From assembly GCA_022843585.1 (NCBI GenBank), contig JALHNJ010000002.1:124001-188000 (forward strand): DNA of 64,000 nt, given 5' to 3'. Shown piece by piece: positions 9,282 through 19,485 of the stretch. The notes below the pieces were generated by a model, which ran no database searches, was not told the origin of the DNA, and worked only from the letters and a program-made list of their open reading frames with translations. The stretch comes from Chitinophagaceae bacterium. GTDB taxonomy: Bacteria; Bacteroidota; Bacteroidia; Chitinophagales; Chitinophagaceae. A program made the translations under genes and the position numbers. Each line of letters begins with the position of its first letter. The stretch's first letter is position 1.

Positions 9282-10001
9282 TTAATTACGTTTAAATAGC
9301 TTTTTATTAATTTTTGTAATAAGTTCATCCTTGTAGTTCCTGCTAACAGGCAGAATAACATCTGCTACCTTGATGTCGTATTCATCAATACTATTTATTT
9401 TATCAATTGGCACCAGGTATGATTTATGAATTCTGATATAGAAGTCTTTTGGAAGGTACTCTTCTATACCTTTCAATGTGATATAAGTAATAAATTTTTT
9501 TGCAGTGGTATGGATCGTAACATAGTTCCCCATAGCTTCAAAATAATTCACGTCTGCAAAATTTATTTTCTCAATTCTCTGGTTGCATTTAACAAAGAAA
9601 TATTCTGACTTTAGATAAATTTCCTGCTTGCCATTTTTTTTCAATTCGTAAAATTCTCTTGCCTTTACTACTGCCTTAGTAAATCTTTCAAATGTGACTG
9701 GCTTTAATAAATAATCCAGCACCTCAAGTTCAAAACTTTTAAGAGCATACTCCGCATAGGCAGAACAAATTATAACTATTGGCGCTTTTTTTAGAGTTTC
9801 CAAGAATGTAATCCCGGACATTTTGGGCATTTCTATATCGAGAAATACAATGTCAATATTCTGAGTGGTAAGTATTTCAAGAGCTTCTATAGGGTCCTCG
9901 GCTTTGCCAGCCAGTTCCAAAAACCAAGTCTCATTAATATGGTCTTCCAAACCCTTTTGGGCCAGCGGTTCGTCATCAATTATCACTGCTCGTAACTTCA
10001 T
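9282..10001 (-). CDS. LytTR-family response regulator
   Basis: 239 residues. The receiver domain (1-120) has the acidic pair D9-D10, phospho-acceptor D55 in FLDIEMP, and the YLLKPV lysine switch. A LytTR DNA-binding domain follows (about 136-236: NYFEAMGNYVTIHT, FIRIHKSYLVPIDKI). It overlaps the kinase gene by 4 bp (ATGA), so the two are translationally coupled. The next genes downstream, 219 bp away on the same strand, are the likely but unproven target. Confidence 0.95.
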   Translation of the reverse strand: MKLRAVIIDDEPLAQKGLEDHINETWFLELAGKAEDPIEALEILTTQNIDIVFLDIEMPKMSGITFLETLKKAPIVIICSAYAEYALKSFELEVLDYLLKPVTFERFTKAVVKAREFYELKKNGKQEIYLKSEYFFVKCNQRIEKINFADVNYFEAMGNYVTIHTTAKKFITYITLKGIEEYLPKDFYIRIHKSYLVPIDKINSIDEYDIKVADVILPVSRNYKDELITKINKKLFKRN

Positions 10002-11074
10002 TCCATTTCCAATTGAAGATTAATAATAAAATGATCACTACCAGGTTCAATTGTAAGCTCATGCTTTCCCTTGAATTGTAATTCCAGCCTTCGTTTGATA
10101 TTGCGTAACCCAATTCCACCTGTTACCGATTGATTGGTGATATTGCCATTGCTCAAAATAGTGTTCTCAACTCTAAATGAAAGTTTTTTTTCTTGAATTT
10201 TCATATCAATTAACACAAAGTTGTCTCTATGCTTATCATTACTTATAAACTTAAATGCATTTTCAACAAAACCTATAAATAACAAGGGTGGTAGATATAT
10301 ATCTTCAGTATGGGAAGGATAGTTAAAAGCAACCCGATGCCTTTCACTTTTACGTAGTCGCTGTATATCCACATAGTTCTGTATGTAGTCAATTTCTTTA
10401 GCAAGACTTACGGCAGGAACATTGCATTCATATAACTGATAGCGAAGCATCTCAGAAAATTTTGTAATTGTTTCTCGTGCATTTTTATTCTGGCGATCTA
10501 TTTGAACATATATGGTGTTGATTGCATTGAATAAAAAATGAGGGTTTATCTGTGCGATAAGGTATTTTACTTCGGTTTGAAGTTTTGTGATTTCGATTTT
10601 ATTTAATTCTATCTGCTGATAAAAATGCTGTTTGGTAAATTTTAATGCAGTTGTACTTCCTAAGTACCAAAAATTGCTGACAAACTGTGTAATAAAATAA
10701 TAGATCTTATCGCTGCTGCTTCTTATTTCATCACCAGGTTTGATTACAGATTGCATAAATGCATCGTCAGCAAAATAAAGAAGTACTGCAAATAATAAAT
10801 TATTGAGCAAAAAGACCAGTATATATAGAAACACCTTCTTTTTTTTGTAAATAAATAAAGGTATCAAACCATACAGGTTGATATAAACCATTGCCACCAC
10901 AAGTAAAAATTTGATAAATAACATGAAGATAAAAATCTTCCACCCATATTTTTCAGGGAGAGCAGGCTGTACCAATATATAACCGCCGATTACACAAAAC
11001 CAAAAAAGCAAGTGTAAGCGAATTCTTGACCTGGTTAAAAAAAAAATTAGTTTTTCGAATTTTTCGATTTGCAT
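9998..11074 (-). CDS. LytS/YehU-type sensor histidine kinase
   Basis: 358 residues. The N-terminal half has about four membrane segments (LLFWFCVIGGYILV, IFMLFIKFLLVVAMVYI, VFLYILVFLLNNLLFAVLLY and one more). It is followed by a short coiled coil and the His-kinase box QINPHFLFNAINTIY, with the phospho-His near residue 178. The ATPase part carries FVENAFKF (N box) and GGIGLRNIKRRL (G box). This is the 5TM/HisKA_7 class that pairs with LytTR regulators. It is the first gene of the pair. No sensor domain beyond the membrane segments is visible. Confidence 0.93.
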   Translation of the reverse strand: MQIEKFEKLIFFLTRSRIRLHLLFWFCVIGGYILVQPALPEKYGWKIFIFMLFIKFLLVVAMVYINLYGLIPLFIYKKKKVFLYILVFLLNNLLFAVLLYFADDAFMQSVIKPGDEIRSSSDKIYYFITQFVSNFWYLGSTTALKFTKQHFYQQIELNKIEITKLQTEVKYLIAQINPHFLFNAINTIYVQIDRQNKNARETITKFSEMLRYQLYECNVPAVSLAKEIDYIQNYVDIQRLRKSERHRVAFNYPSHTEDIYLPPLLFIGFVENAFKFISNDKHRDNFVLIDMKIQEKKLSFRVENTILSNGNITNQSVTGGIGLRNIKRRLELQFKGKHELTIEPGSDHFIINLQLEME

Positions 11075-11323
11075 AATTTATGAATAAAGTTAATTTATTA
11101 TGCTATTGAATGCTTTTAATTTGATAAGATGCTGACTCTACCTGATAAGGTGTTATTGCTGATAATGCAATATCATTATCTGGTTTCTTTAATTATAGTA
11201 GAGGCAATCGAAAAATAACTAAATTTTCTACTTCTATTCCCCTTCATGGCATCCGCAAAAAATAAAACCAAAAGAGACAATCCAAACGCCGCTGAAAGAT
11301 TGATTAAATAACAAGACAACGAG

Positions 11324-11362
11324 TATAATAAAAATAAGCCCCTGTATGGAATGCAAGGGCTT
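11324..11362 (-). terminator. Rho-independent terminator of the small AraC gene
   Basis: On the minus strand a AAGCCC / GGGCTT stem (arms 11357-11362 and 11336-11341) is followed by ATTTTTATTA. It lies 59 bp past the stop of the AraC gene at 11421. The region 11075-11420 holds no other convincing feature. Confidence 0.5.
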
Positions 11363-11420
11363 AGAATATGTTCACAGTTGTCTTTATATATTCTCAATCT
11401 TTCAGCAATCACCTCACTTT

Positions 11421-11819
11421 TTAGGAATCCTGGGCATTCACCATTCCTAATTCAACATTAACTCCCCACTCATCATTCACCCCTCGCCTCCTAAACTCCC
11501 CTGGGTTCACCCCCACCACGGTCTTGAAAGCCGCCTGGAAATTCACCCCTTCCGTATACCCCACGAGATCCGCGATAGTAGCGATCGTATAATTAGTAGA
11601 CAACAACAATTCCTTCGCCTTTTCCATCCGCACCCTTCGCGAGAATTGAAACACCGATTCACCATATGACGCACGGAAAACATTTTTGAGTGTGTGGGAA
11701 TTGGTGCCGATCTTTTTCGCCAGCGCAGGGATCGAATCATAACAGCGCAGGTCAGCTAAAATTAAATTACGGGCTTGCTCAGCAATTTCCTTAGATGTAG
11801 GAACAGAAAAGTTAACCAT
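11421..11819 (-). CDS. Small AraC-family regulator (DNA-binding domain only)
   Basis: 132 residues from ATG 11819, or 146 from ATG 11861. Nearly the whole protein is an AraC DNA-binding domain: IPALAKKIGTNSHTLKNVFR for the first HTH and TIATIADLVGYTEGVNFQAAFK with VGVNPGEFRRR for the second. No ligand domain is present, so it may act constitutively or sense through a partner. ATG 11819 is preferred because AGGGGAG lies 15 nt upstream on the coding strand. A terminator-like hairpin follows the gene. Confidence 0.85.
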   Translation of the reverse strand: MVNFSVPTSKEIAEQARNLILADLRCYDSIPALAKKIGTNSHTLKNVFRASYGESVFQFSRRVRMEKAKELLLSTNYTIATIADLVGYTEGVNFQAAFKTVVGVNPGEFRRRGVNDEWGVNVELGMVNAQDS

Positions 11820-11990
11820 AGATTTAAAAAAGCTCCCCTCCGCATGTGCCTTACGGGGCAATGGGAAGAGAGCAGGTCACCAACCAAAACTTAAGATGTA
11901 AATCAGTTGACCAGGGACGGAATAGATTATTTTTTTAAATTGAATAAAATAAATGTACGGTCACAAATCCCGCATACGCATTAAACTATT

Positions 11991-12560
11991 TTAAGAAATT
12001 CGCTGACCCTTTACTTTACTCAGCATCACTTCACTCATACCGATCCACGACGCTAAGTATTTAGCAGGAATACGCAATAAAAATTCAGGATAATGCTCTT
12101 GCAGCCATGCATATTTTTCGGTGGCCTGTTGCATGCGTAATCCAAATAATTGTTTCGCGGTAAGCCGGTAATAATTTTGTAACAACTCTCTGCCGGTCCA
12201 GTTGAATTCAGGATAGGTACGATAGATATAATAAAGATCTTCATAGCTGATGCACCAGAGACGGGAATCTTCCAGTGCCTGTATAAATTCATGACTTGCC
12301 GTACGGGTATGAAAACTTTCCAGCGAAACAATGAGATCTTGTTCTTTCATGAAGGCGGAACATACCTCTGTATTTCTTTTCAAATAAAAGCTTCGAAGTA
12401 ATCCCTGTTCGATAAAATATACATGACGGCAGACATGACCTGCCTTCAGTAAAAATTCTTTTTTGTTCAATTCACGCAGTGTCATTACGGAGAACAGGTG
12501 ATCCTGGAGTGCGGGCGACAGTGGGTGGAACTGTTGTAAAAAATGCAGGACTTGCTCCAT
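11991..12560 (-). CDS. Crp/Fnr-family transcriptional regulator
   Basis: 189 residues. A cyclic-nucleotide-binding beta-roll spans about 10-120 (LLKAGHVCRHVYFIEQGLLRSFY), followed by a long helix and a truncated C-terminal HTH (IPAKYLASWIGMSEVMLSKVK). This short form is common in Bacteroidota and usually senses an unknown ligand. The canonical cAMP-contacting residues are not evident. It is a single gene, separated from the small secreted-protein gene by a 240-bp divergent region. Confidence 0.9.
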   Translation of the reverse strand: MEQVLHFLQQFHPLSPALQDHLFSVMTLRELNKKEFLLKAGHVCRHVYFIEQGLLRSFYLKRNTEVCSAFMKEQDLIVSLESFHTRTASHEFIQALEDSRLWCISYEDLYYIYRTYPEFNWTGRELLQNYYRLTAKQLFGLRMQQATEKYAWLQEHYPEFLLRIPAKYLASWIGMSEVMLSKVKGQRIS

Positions 12561-12800
12561 GCTTCAAAGTAAATTTCTGGCCATGCCACGCTATCATTCA
12601 AGTGGTAATTCCAATTTATCAATCGGGATTTTTAGGAGAATTACGACCGAATGAACAACTGGTTATCCCGTTTGGTAAATCCGGGCCGGATTGGCCGCTC
12701 TACTTTACTTAAAATTCATTCAACGCTTTATTGCAATAATCAGGAGCAGCCGAACACCTGTAAGATAGTAGGCAAATTTTAATCAACTAAATTATCAATC

Positions 12801-13151
12801 ATGAAAAAGTATTTATTAGGATTGTTCGCAGTAGTACTGGCCATTGGCTTCAGTGCTTTCATTGCTCCCGCTAAGAAAGCCGCCATGTCCCTGGATAATT
12901 ATTATTGGTTTTCGATCAGCAGTGGTGAAGGCGATGAATCTGCATTCACCAATGAAAATGCGACCTTTGTTTATTACGGACCAGAAGCTCCCTCATCCGG
13001 CTGTTCGGGTACTGGTTATAATTGCATGGTTAGATTTAGCCCGGGTGATGTATTGATCCTGGAAGAAGAGCAAGATGCGGTTTTGGATGATAATGATGGT
13101 GCCAATCCAAAAACTCCAACAGTAATTGGAAGAGAAAGAGGTACGCCTTAA
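12801..13151 (+). CDS. DUF6520-like small exported protein
   Basis: 116 residues. A signal peptide (KKYLLGLFAVVLAIGFSAFIAPA) is followed by a short acidic mature part with NYYWF and a Cys pair (SSGCSGTGYNCMV). The start and the YWF motif resemble the DUF6520 family, small secreted Bacteroidota proteins of unknown role. It is monocistronic and ends at a strong bidirectional terminator. Confidence 0.65.
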   Translation: MKKYLLGLFAVVLAIGFSAFIAPAKKAAMSLDNYYWFSISSGEGDESAFTNENATFVYYGPEAPSSGCSGTGYNCMVRFSPGDVLILEEEQDAVLDDNDGANPKTPTVIGRERGTP

Positions 13152-13158
13152 AATGCAA

Positions 13159-13197
13159 GATAAACTAAGAGAGTAGTACCCGCTCTCTTAGTTTATT
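13159..13197. terminator. Bidirectional terminator
   Basis: ATAAACTAAGAGAG and CTCTCTTAGTTTAT form a stem of 14 perfect pairs (plus one G/T) around the loop TAGTACCCG. It ends the 12801 gene on the plus strand with TTTTC. It also contains the stop codon of the leftward 13193 gene, so it should terminate both convergent transcripts. Confidence 0.88.
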
Positions 13198-14563
13198 TTC
13201 TATCACTTATTACAAGTAATGAAACTTCCCTGAATTCTTCAACCAGTTCTAAACCCTGTGCTCTCAAAGCAGTTTGTAAAGAAGGCAATGAAATTTCTTT
13301 TTTATCTTCATTCCAGGCTATCTGCATATTCACTATTCCTTCATTATCCGTTTCATTCAACACTAGCTTGAATTTATCCATGGCATAAATGACACCACTA
13401 ACTGTCGAATACAGCAAGGGCAGTCCAACATTTTGTAAGACATAATATAATTTACCTTCCTTCATGATCTTGACGCGCTGCCTCGCCCCTCCCACCATTT
13501 CGGTGCTTTTAAAATCTGCCAACTTTTTAAATACAAAACATTTAACGGAACGCTTTTCAATCCTGGTATGCAAATTAAAAAACCGGTCCAGGTCTGTTTG
13601 CATAATTTCTAAAGCATTCTCTTTACATCCGGGAGGCAATTGCAAGCCAAAACAATAAGTGTGGTTTTTCGCCCATGCTGGATATTCTTGTTGCACACCG
13701 GTAAAATAAAATTCTTCCTTCCTTGAAGATTCAATAAGTATTCTGTCATAGGGAATGAAGCCCCGGAATCCAGCAGCACCTTTATAGGCATACCGGTATA
13801 GCTCTAATATAGGGCTGTTTAAAATTTTCACTTCTTTGGCTAATTTTGAGATGCTATCTTTTACTTCTCTTAGAAAACGGGCGCCGCCCATTCCAAATTC
13901 AATATGTGGTGTAAACATCGAATAACTCAAGGGAATGACGGGTGCCGGGTTTTCGCCCGTGGATTGTATCCAGCTTAACGGGTTATCAGGATCTATATTT
14001 ATGATCGCCATTTCATCCAACCGGATCGCTTCGTCTTTCAACAATGCTTTTATATTTTTACTATTGGTCGAACTCGCATAAGCAAGTGCTATGAAGCGTT
14101 GCTCTTTGTCGATCCACGCATGAGAAGGCAAACTGGGAGGTTTAAAATACTGTTGGATCAAGGTATCGTTATAAACAAAAGTCATTTGTTTGCCGGCGTT
14201 GACCCATTCCCTCGCTTGCTCATTATCTTTAAATTTTTTCCATAGATATTGTACTTCCTGCTGGCTATTAGTGGTGACAACTAAAATTTTCAACTCATCT
14301 TTGAATTTATTTTGCAAAGCGTACAACTTTGGTAAGGAAGCGATACAATCCAGGCAATGAACAGCCCAGAAATCCAGCAATAGAATTTTTCCGGCAAAAT
14401 TTTTTAGATTCCCTTTGTACATTGAATCTCCTTTTTGCAGGTTCAGTGATAATGCAGGTAATGTATCCCCTTTTTGCAGTTCAATAGTTGACTGTGCACG
14501 TCCGGTGGTAAAATGCAATAGCATGCCCCAGACAAAAATTGTCCTACCTATTTTTTTCATCAT
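13193..14563 (-). CDS. TlpA-like thioredoxin-domain protein
   Basis: 456 residues. A signal peptide (about 1-23) precedes an AhpC-TSA/TlpA domain with KILLLDFWAVHCLDC; C70 and C73 form the CxxC redox site. After ~160 residues comes a ~290-residue extension typical of the long TlpA-like proteins found at the ends of SusCD loci. It is the last gene of the nutrient-uptake operon, 11 bp after SusD. It is probably a periplasmic or envelope disulfide reductase acting on co-expressed proteins. Its stop lies inside the terminator stem. Confidence 0.82.
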   Translation of the reverse strand: MMKKIGRTIFVWGMLLHFTTGRAQSTIELQKGDTLPALSLNLQKGDSMYKGNLKNFAGKILLLDFWAVHCLDCIASLPKLYALQNKFKDELKILVVTTNSQQEVQYLWKKFKDNEQAREWVNAGKQMTFVYNDTLIQQYFKPPSLPSHAWIDKEQRFIALAYASSTNSKNIKALLKDEAIRLDEMAIINIDPDNPLSWIQSTGENPAPVIPLSYSMFTPHIEFGMGGARFLREVKDSISKLAKEVKILNSPILELYRYAYKGAAGFRGFIPYDRILIESSRKEEFYFTGVQQEYPAWAKNHTYCFGLQLPPGCKENALEIMQTDLDRFFNLHTRIEKRSVKCFVFKKLADFKSTEMVGGARQRVKIMKEGKLYYVLQNVGLPLLYSTVSGVIYAMDKFKLVLNETDNEGIVNMQIAWNEDKKEISLPSLQTALRAQGLELVEEFREVSLLVISDRK

Positions 14564-14574
14564 TTGAATTCAAA

Positions 14575-15975
14575 TTAATATCCTGCATTTTGAACCAGGA
14601 ACGGGTTCCGCTGCAATTCGGAAAACGGGATCGGGAATAAAGAATCATGCGGTTGCCAATTGGGAGCTTTGGTAATTCCCAATACTGCATTTGCTTTTTT
14701 TGCCCGGTGGAGATCAAACCAACGCTGTCCCCATTCTGCAAATAATTCTATCCTCCTTTCATGAAAGATCTGATCCAGCAATTGTTGCTTATCAGTCGTA
14801 GATAAAATGGGTAGTCCTGCACGTTGGCGCACAAGGTTTATATCACCTAAACCATTACTAATTTTATTTTGCTGTACTCTCGCTTCAGCCCTGATGAGCA
14901 ACAGGTCAGGAAGGCGAAAGACCATATAGTATTCTGCCGGGTTGTTATTATTATTATCTGACCTTAACTTATACTTATACGGATAATAAAAGGACTGACC
15001 ACTCACTACTTTAAGTTTCATCCAGGTGTCATTCACTCTTCTTTTATCATTTGCTTCAAATGCATTTAATAAGGAGTTGGTAAGTGCATACTTTGGACGG
15101 ATAGATGCAGCAGCTGATGGATTAAAAAGCTGGCCTTCTGCCGTATTATAGCCTGGCTGAATTGGGCGTAGCTGCCAGATCGCTTCTTTACTGTTCGCAA
15201 GAAATACATTTAAGAGATTGCTTTCTAATATATACTGCGGGGATTCAATCACCATCGATGAATGAAGTTCCGCTTGCGGCCATTGTTCCCTATACAAATA
15301 AATCTTCGCCAGTAAAGCAGCAACTACCATCTTGTTAGCTCTGACTCTTTGAGCACTAACATAATTCTCAGCGAGCAGTTCTTTCGCATCAAGCAGGTCC
15401 CCGATAAGTATACCAAACAAAGTATCCTTATCTATTCTTGCGAGCTTCGCATTATTGTTATAATCAATGTTGGTCGCATAAGGAACATCGCCGAATAAAT
15501 TGGCAAGATTGAAATAGAGAAACGAACGTAGAAATTTACATTCTCCCACAAGTTGATTGCGCAAAGAACTACTTAACCCCGTTGAATTGGTTAAACCATC
15601 CAGGCAGGCATTCGCCTGGTAAATGATCCGGTAGGATTGTAACCAAAAATTATAATTGTTTCCATTATCCGGCGATATAGCATTTAAATAAAATTCATTG
15701 TCGGAGGCATTCACCCCGGTAGGAAATAATTCATCCCCTGTCAGCCCCGTGTAGATAGTTATTAACCCATTTCCTACACTGGGAATAGTTGATAATCCCA
15801 TCAGTTCTGAATAGATACCGGATATGGCACTCACGGCGTTTGAACTGTCCGCAAAAACAGCATTTGTTACCAATTGGTTATTGGGTAGGTCCACCTCCAA
15901 TATTTTTTTACAGGAGACCGAAGACAAGAGTGTTACAACCAAAGCTGTTGTGAAAATTAGTTTATAGTTTTTCAT
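14575..15975 (-). CDS. SusD/RagB-family nutrient-binding lipoprotein
   Basis: 466 residues. A lipoprotein signal ends in SVSC22. Family marks are the N-terminal LPNNQLVTNAVFADSSNA, the TPR-like helices (FLRSFLYFNLANLFGDVPY) and the C-terminal RIELFAEWGQRWFDLHR. SusD proteins sit as a lid on the SusC channel and capture substrate at the cell surface. It follows SusC by 8 bp. No glycoside hydrolase or peptidase is linked, so the substrate cannot be inferred. Confidence 0.95.
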   Translation of the reverse strand: MKNYKLIFTTALVVTLLSSVSCKKILEVDLPNNQLVTNAVFADSSNAVSAISGIYSELMGLSTIPSVGNGLITIYTGLTGDELFPTGVNASDNEFYLNAISPDNGNNYNFWLQSYRIIYQANACLDGLTNSTGLSSSLRNQLVGECKFLRSFLYFNLANLFGDVPYATNIDYNNNAKLARIDKDTLFGILIGDLLDAKELLAENYVSAQRVRANKMVVAALLAKIYLYREQWPQAELHSSMVIESPQYILESNLLNVFLANSKEAIWQLRPIQPGYNTAEGQLFNPSAAASIRPKYALTNSLLNAFEANDKRRVNDTWMKLKVVSGQSFYYPYKYKLRSDNNNNNPAEYYMVFRLPDLLLIRAEARVQQNKISNGLGDINLVRQRAGLPILSTTDKQQLLDQIFHERRIELFAEWGQRWFDLHRAKKANAVLGITKAPNWQPHDSLFPIPFSELQRNPFLVQNAGY

Positions 15976-15983
15976 TTCTTTAA

Positions 15984-18900
15984 TTAAAAGGTTAATTGAA
16001 TACCGCCAACAATAGTTTGCAGCGGTGGAAGAGAATAAAAACTCATGGTCTCCGGATCGTTGCCTTTATAAGAGGTGAGGGTAAATAGATTTTGTGCATG
16101 TATATAAAAGCGACAGCCTTCCACCTTGAACTTTTTTAAAAATGGAGCGGGTGGGTTATAGGAAATAGAAAGATTCTTCACACGGAGAAAGGAAGCATCA
16201 CTGAATGCAATATCTGCATTGCGAATTTTTTTTGCAGCTTCCGCTATTGCGCCGCTGTTGGAATGGGTGAGTTTTTGAAAAAAAGATACATCTCCGTGTT
16301 GTTGCCACCGGGATAATAAAACAGCGGGCTGATTCCCAAAAGTTCCCGGAATAGATTGATAAACTTGTCCAAGGTAGTTACGTCCTTTTTGTTTGGTGAA
16401 TTGCAAAAAGAGATCGAACTGAAAACCTTTCCAGCTTATTGAATTCGATAGTCCTCCGGAAAATTCAGGATTCGTATTACCTGACATTATATAATCCCGG
16501 AATGCAGTCGGGTTGGATGTGGCGCCATTAACTGAATTAAATTCAAATAAACCGGTAGCAGGATTCACTCCAAGAAAATGAAAAGTATTCAGCACGGATA
16601 AAGGTTCGCCAACATTATATTCTCTTGCATAAGAAGAGCTTTCGATACCCGGAAAAGAAACCAGCTTGTTTCTGCCAAAGGAGATATTGAAATTGCTTGA
16701 CCAGGAGAAATTCTCCCTCCTTATATTGTTTGTTGTTACAGTGATTTCAACTCCGCTATTTTGTACCGTGGCAGGAAAGTTCGCAATAACGCTACTGAAT
16801 CCTGTTTGAGCAGGTAGATTATAATTGACTAATTGGTTACCGCTCCTGTTACGATACCAGGCAATGGTAGAGAGTACCCTATCCTGCAAGAAACCGAGTT
16901 CAACCGCTGCTTCGAATTTATGGGTCGTTGACCAGCTAAAATCAGGGTTGTATAAATTTTGTGGAACATAACCCGTTACTGATTGGTAAGGTGCAAGGCT
17001 GATTCCCCATCTGGAATAATATTGATAATTACCAATTGCATCACTGCCGGTCAATCCATAACTCGACCTTAATTTACCATAACTAAGGAATGGGAATAAT
17101 TTTTGGAAAGAAGGTTCTTCAGAAAAGATCCAACCAATACCTGCGGAGGCAAAATTCCCAAATTGCCTGCCGGGTCCGAATCGACTTGAGCCATCCCGCC
17201 GGGCACTAAGGTTAAAAATATATTTCTTCTGATGGATATAATTTATGCGGGTAAATACACCTGCATATTTATACTCGCTGTTAGCATTACTTGCGGTTTT
17301 ATTTGCAGCTGCCGAAATACTACCCATTAATGCATCGTTGGAATAATTAGTTCCTGTCATGCTGCTGCTTAAATTAATATTAGATTGATAAGTGGCACCG
17401 AGTAGTACATGTAGCCTTCCTTTGCCAATGCTAACTTTATAGTCGGCCTGTGGCTCCGCTATGATCGTAAAGAAATCATTCGAGCCGAAACTGGCACTGG
17501 AAACTTGCGTAGAATTTGGATTAAAACTGGAACGGGGTAGCCTGGAAATTTCTCGTCCATTTAAATTATTGTAACCCAAACTTATTTTAAAGACCAGGCC
17601 TTTGTAAATTTCATAGCTCAGTAACAGTTTGCTGATGAGGTTATAATTTTTACTCAAATAACTTTGCTTTAAATAGCCAAGGGGATTTTGATCCAGCGTT
17701 ATGCCCTTATAAGTCCAGTTAATTTCGCCATTGTCATCTAACAAGGAGGGATAATTTGGCGGTAATGTAAATGCAGTTAGAATATTAACAGACCCGGGCG
17801 TATTATTCTGACTATAGGAAAAATTGGCAGACATCTCTACCTGGAATAACTGGTTAACAGAACGGTGTCTTACATTTAAATTGAATGATCCCCGTTGACT
17901 TCCAAATTCACCGGGGAATATATTGGACTCATTACTATAACCAGCTCCCAATAAAAATTGTGTACTGCTGCTGCCACCCGATAAGGATAAATTGATATTC
18001 GATGAATTGGCGGAACCTCCAAGAAAATATCTTCGCCAATCGGTGTAACGGTCATTATCAAATATGGTCAGGTCAGGAGCATAACCGGCGGTTCCGGGAG
18101 TACCATTTGGAATGACATTATTATTTGCAAATGCTTCCTTCCGCATGGATAAATATTCTTCCGTGGACATCATGCGCATGGAACGGGTGATATGACTGAC
18201 ACCAGTTTGGGCAGACACCATAAATTTTGTTTTACCAGCCTTCCCTTTTTTGGTTGTAATTAGAATAACACCATTGGCAGCACGGGAACCATAAATAGCC
18301 GTTGCATCCGCATCACGGAGAACTTCGATACTTTCTATATCTGCAGGGTTGATACTCTGAAATGGGCTCATCCCTGCAGAAGCATTATTATACAATTCAC
18401 CCTGGCCAGGCGACGCAGCAGAACTATATTGGTTGATATTTTCATTTTGTGGAGCAAAGGGTACTCCATCAATAATGAATAGAGGTTGATCGAATGGATT
18501 GATAAAAATGCTTTCGGGGTTTGGGTTGATCGAATTTTGTCCCCTGATCTGTACCATAAAAGATGAACCTGGTATGCCACTCGTTGCTGTCACCAATAGG
18601 CCGGGAACCCTTCCTTGTAAAGAGGCAAGCGGATTTTCAGCAGGCATACGACTGATTTCATCCGCAGTTATTTTTGAAACACTACCGGTGTTAAATCTGC
18701 GGGTGGTTGTACCATATCCAACGACGAGTGATTCATCCAGCAAACCTATTTTTTGGGTCGTCTTAATGACCATATAGGTTTGGGAATTTACCGGAACTTC
18801 GGAAACATTGATTTCAGCGCCACTGATAATTAAAGTTGCGGAGGCGGAAATATTAGAAAAACTAAATTCTCCCTTTTCATTAGTGGTAGCAATTTGCCTG

Positions 18901-19361
18901 CTTCCTTTTACCTGTATCGTAATACCCGGCAGACCTTCATTATTTTCGTTCACCACTTTTCCTTTCAACTCCAATGTAGGGTTGGATGCAATGGCGACAG
19001 TAGCGACAGGTTTGACCACCACAAAATTTTCAGTGGTCGTATAGGTCAGTGGTTGTGCTGCAAAACATAATTCCAATACTTGTGTAATGTTTGCATTTTT
19101 CAATTCAATACTCACCGGCCTGGCCAGCGAAATTGCTTCTTTGCTATACACAAACCGAAACTTAGTTTGCTGTTCAACCAGTGCAAAGACGTTTTCCAAC
19201 TTTGTATCTTTTACCGAGAGGTTAATGCCCTGTGAGAAACCACGGGCAGTTAATTGCATAGAAGCAACAGTTAGCAGGAGGGCCAGCAACTTCATCGCTA
19301 ATAAGGTTTTTAGTTTTGGTGAAAGGCATGCCTTTCCTTTGCAATACACGGGGTGTTGCAT
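15984..19361 (-). CDS. SusC/RagA-family TonB-linked outer-membrane transporter with STN domain
   Basis: 1125 residues. In order: signal peptide (about 20-43), STN/secretin-like domain (about 45-120) that relays signals to FecR, a carboxypeptidase-regulatory-like domain (about 130-205), a TonB plug (GRVPGLLVTATSGIPG, VEVLRDADATAIYGSRAANG), and a large beta barrel ending in TF. The STN domain and the upstream FecR/sigma pair show trans-envelope autoregulation: substrate binding at SusC should release the ECF sigma factor through FecR. It forms the transporter with SusD just downstream. Length is normal for the family. Confidence 0.96.
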   Translation of the reverse strand: MQHPVYCKGKACLSPKLKTLLAMKLLALLLTVASMQLTARGFSQGINLSVKDTKLENVFALVEQQTKFRFVYSKEAISLARPVSIELKNANITQVLELCFAAQPLTYTTTENFVVVKPVATVAIASNPTLELKGKVVNENNEGLPGITIQVKGSRQIATTNEKGEFSFSNISASATLIISGAEINVSEVPVNSQTYMVIKTTQKIGLLDESLVVGYGTTTRRFNTGSVSKITADEISRMPAENPLASLQGRVPGLLVTATSGIPGSSFMVQIRGQNSINPNPESIFINPFDQPLFIIDGVPFAPQNENINQYSSAASPGQGELYNNASAGMSPFQSINPADIESIEVLRDADATAIYGSRAANGVILITTKKGKAGKTKFMVSAQTGVSHITRSMRMMSTEEYLSMRKEAFANNNVIPNGTPGTAGYAPDLTIFDNDRYTDWRRYFLGGSANSSNINLSLSGGSSSTQFLLGAGYSNESNIFPGEFGSQRGSFNLNVRHRSVNQLFQVEMSANFSYSQNNTPGSVNILTAFTLPPNYPSLLDDNGEINWTYKGITLDQNPLGYLKQSYLSKNYNLISKLLLSYEIYKGLVFKISLGYNNLNGREISRLPRSSFNPNSTQVSSASFGSNDFFTIIAEPQADYKVSIGKGRLHVLLGATYQSNINLSSSMTGTNYSNDALMGSISAAANKTASNANSEYKYAGVFTRINYIHQKKYIFNLSARRDGSSRFGPGRQFGNFASAGIGWIFSEEPSFQKLFPFLSYGKLRSSYGLTGSDAIGNYQYYSRWGISLAPYQSVTGYVPQNLYNPDFSWSTTHKFEAAVELGFLQDRVLSTIAWYRNRSGNQLVNYNLPAQTGFSSVIANFPATVQNSGVEITVTTNNIRRENFSWSSNFNISFGRNKLVSFPGIESSSYAREYNVGEPLSVLNTFHFLGVNPATGLFEFNSVNGATSNPTAFRDYIMSGNTNPEFSGGLSNSISWKGFQFDLFLQFTKQKGRNYLGQVYQSIPGTFGNQPAVLLSRWQQHGDVSFFQKLTHSNSGAIAEAAKKIRNADIAFSDASFLRVKNLSISYNPPAPFLKKFKVEGCRFYIHAQNLFTLTSYKGNDPETMSFYSLPPLQTIVGGIQLTF

Positions 19362-19485
19362 ACATTTGTTTTGTTTGGGTTATACAATGATTCAGTCTCG
19401 CCGACTTTTAATTTGGGATAACCTGGACAAAATTGAGCGGGTTTCGGTTCCAACGAAACCCGTTTTTCATCCAGGCGATCACCAA

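Noticed and set aside
11176-11412. 78-codon leftward reading frame with hydrophobic segment
   Set aside because: It contains the terminator-like hairpin of the AraC gene, has no start signal and no recognisable domain.
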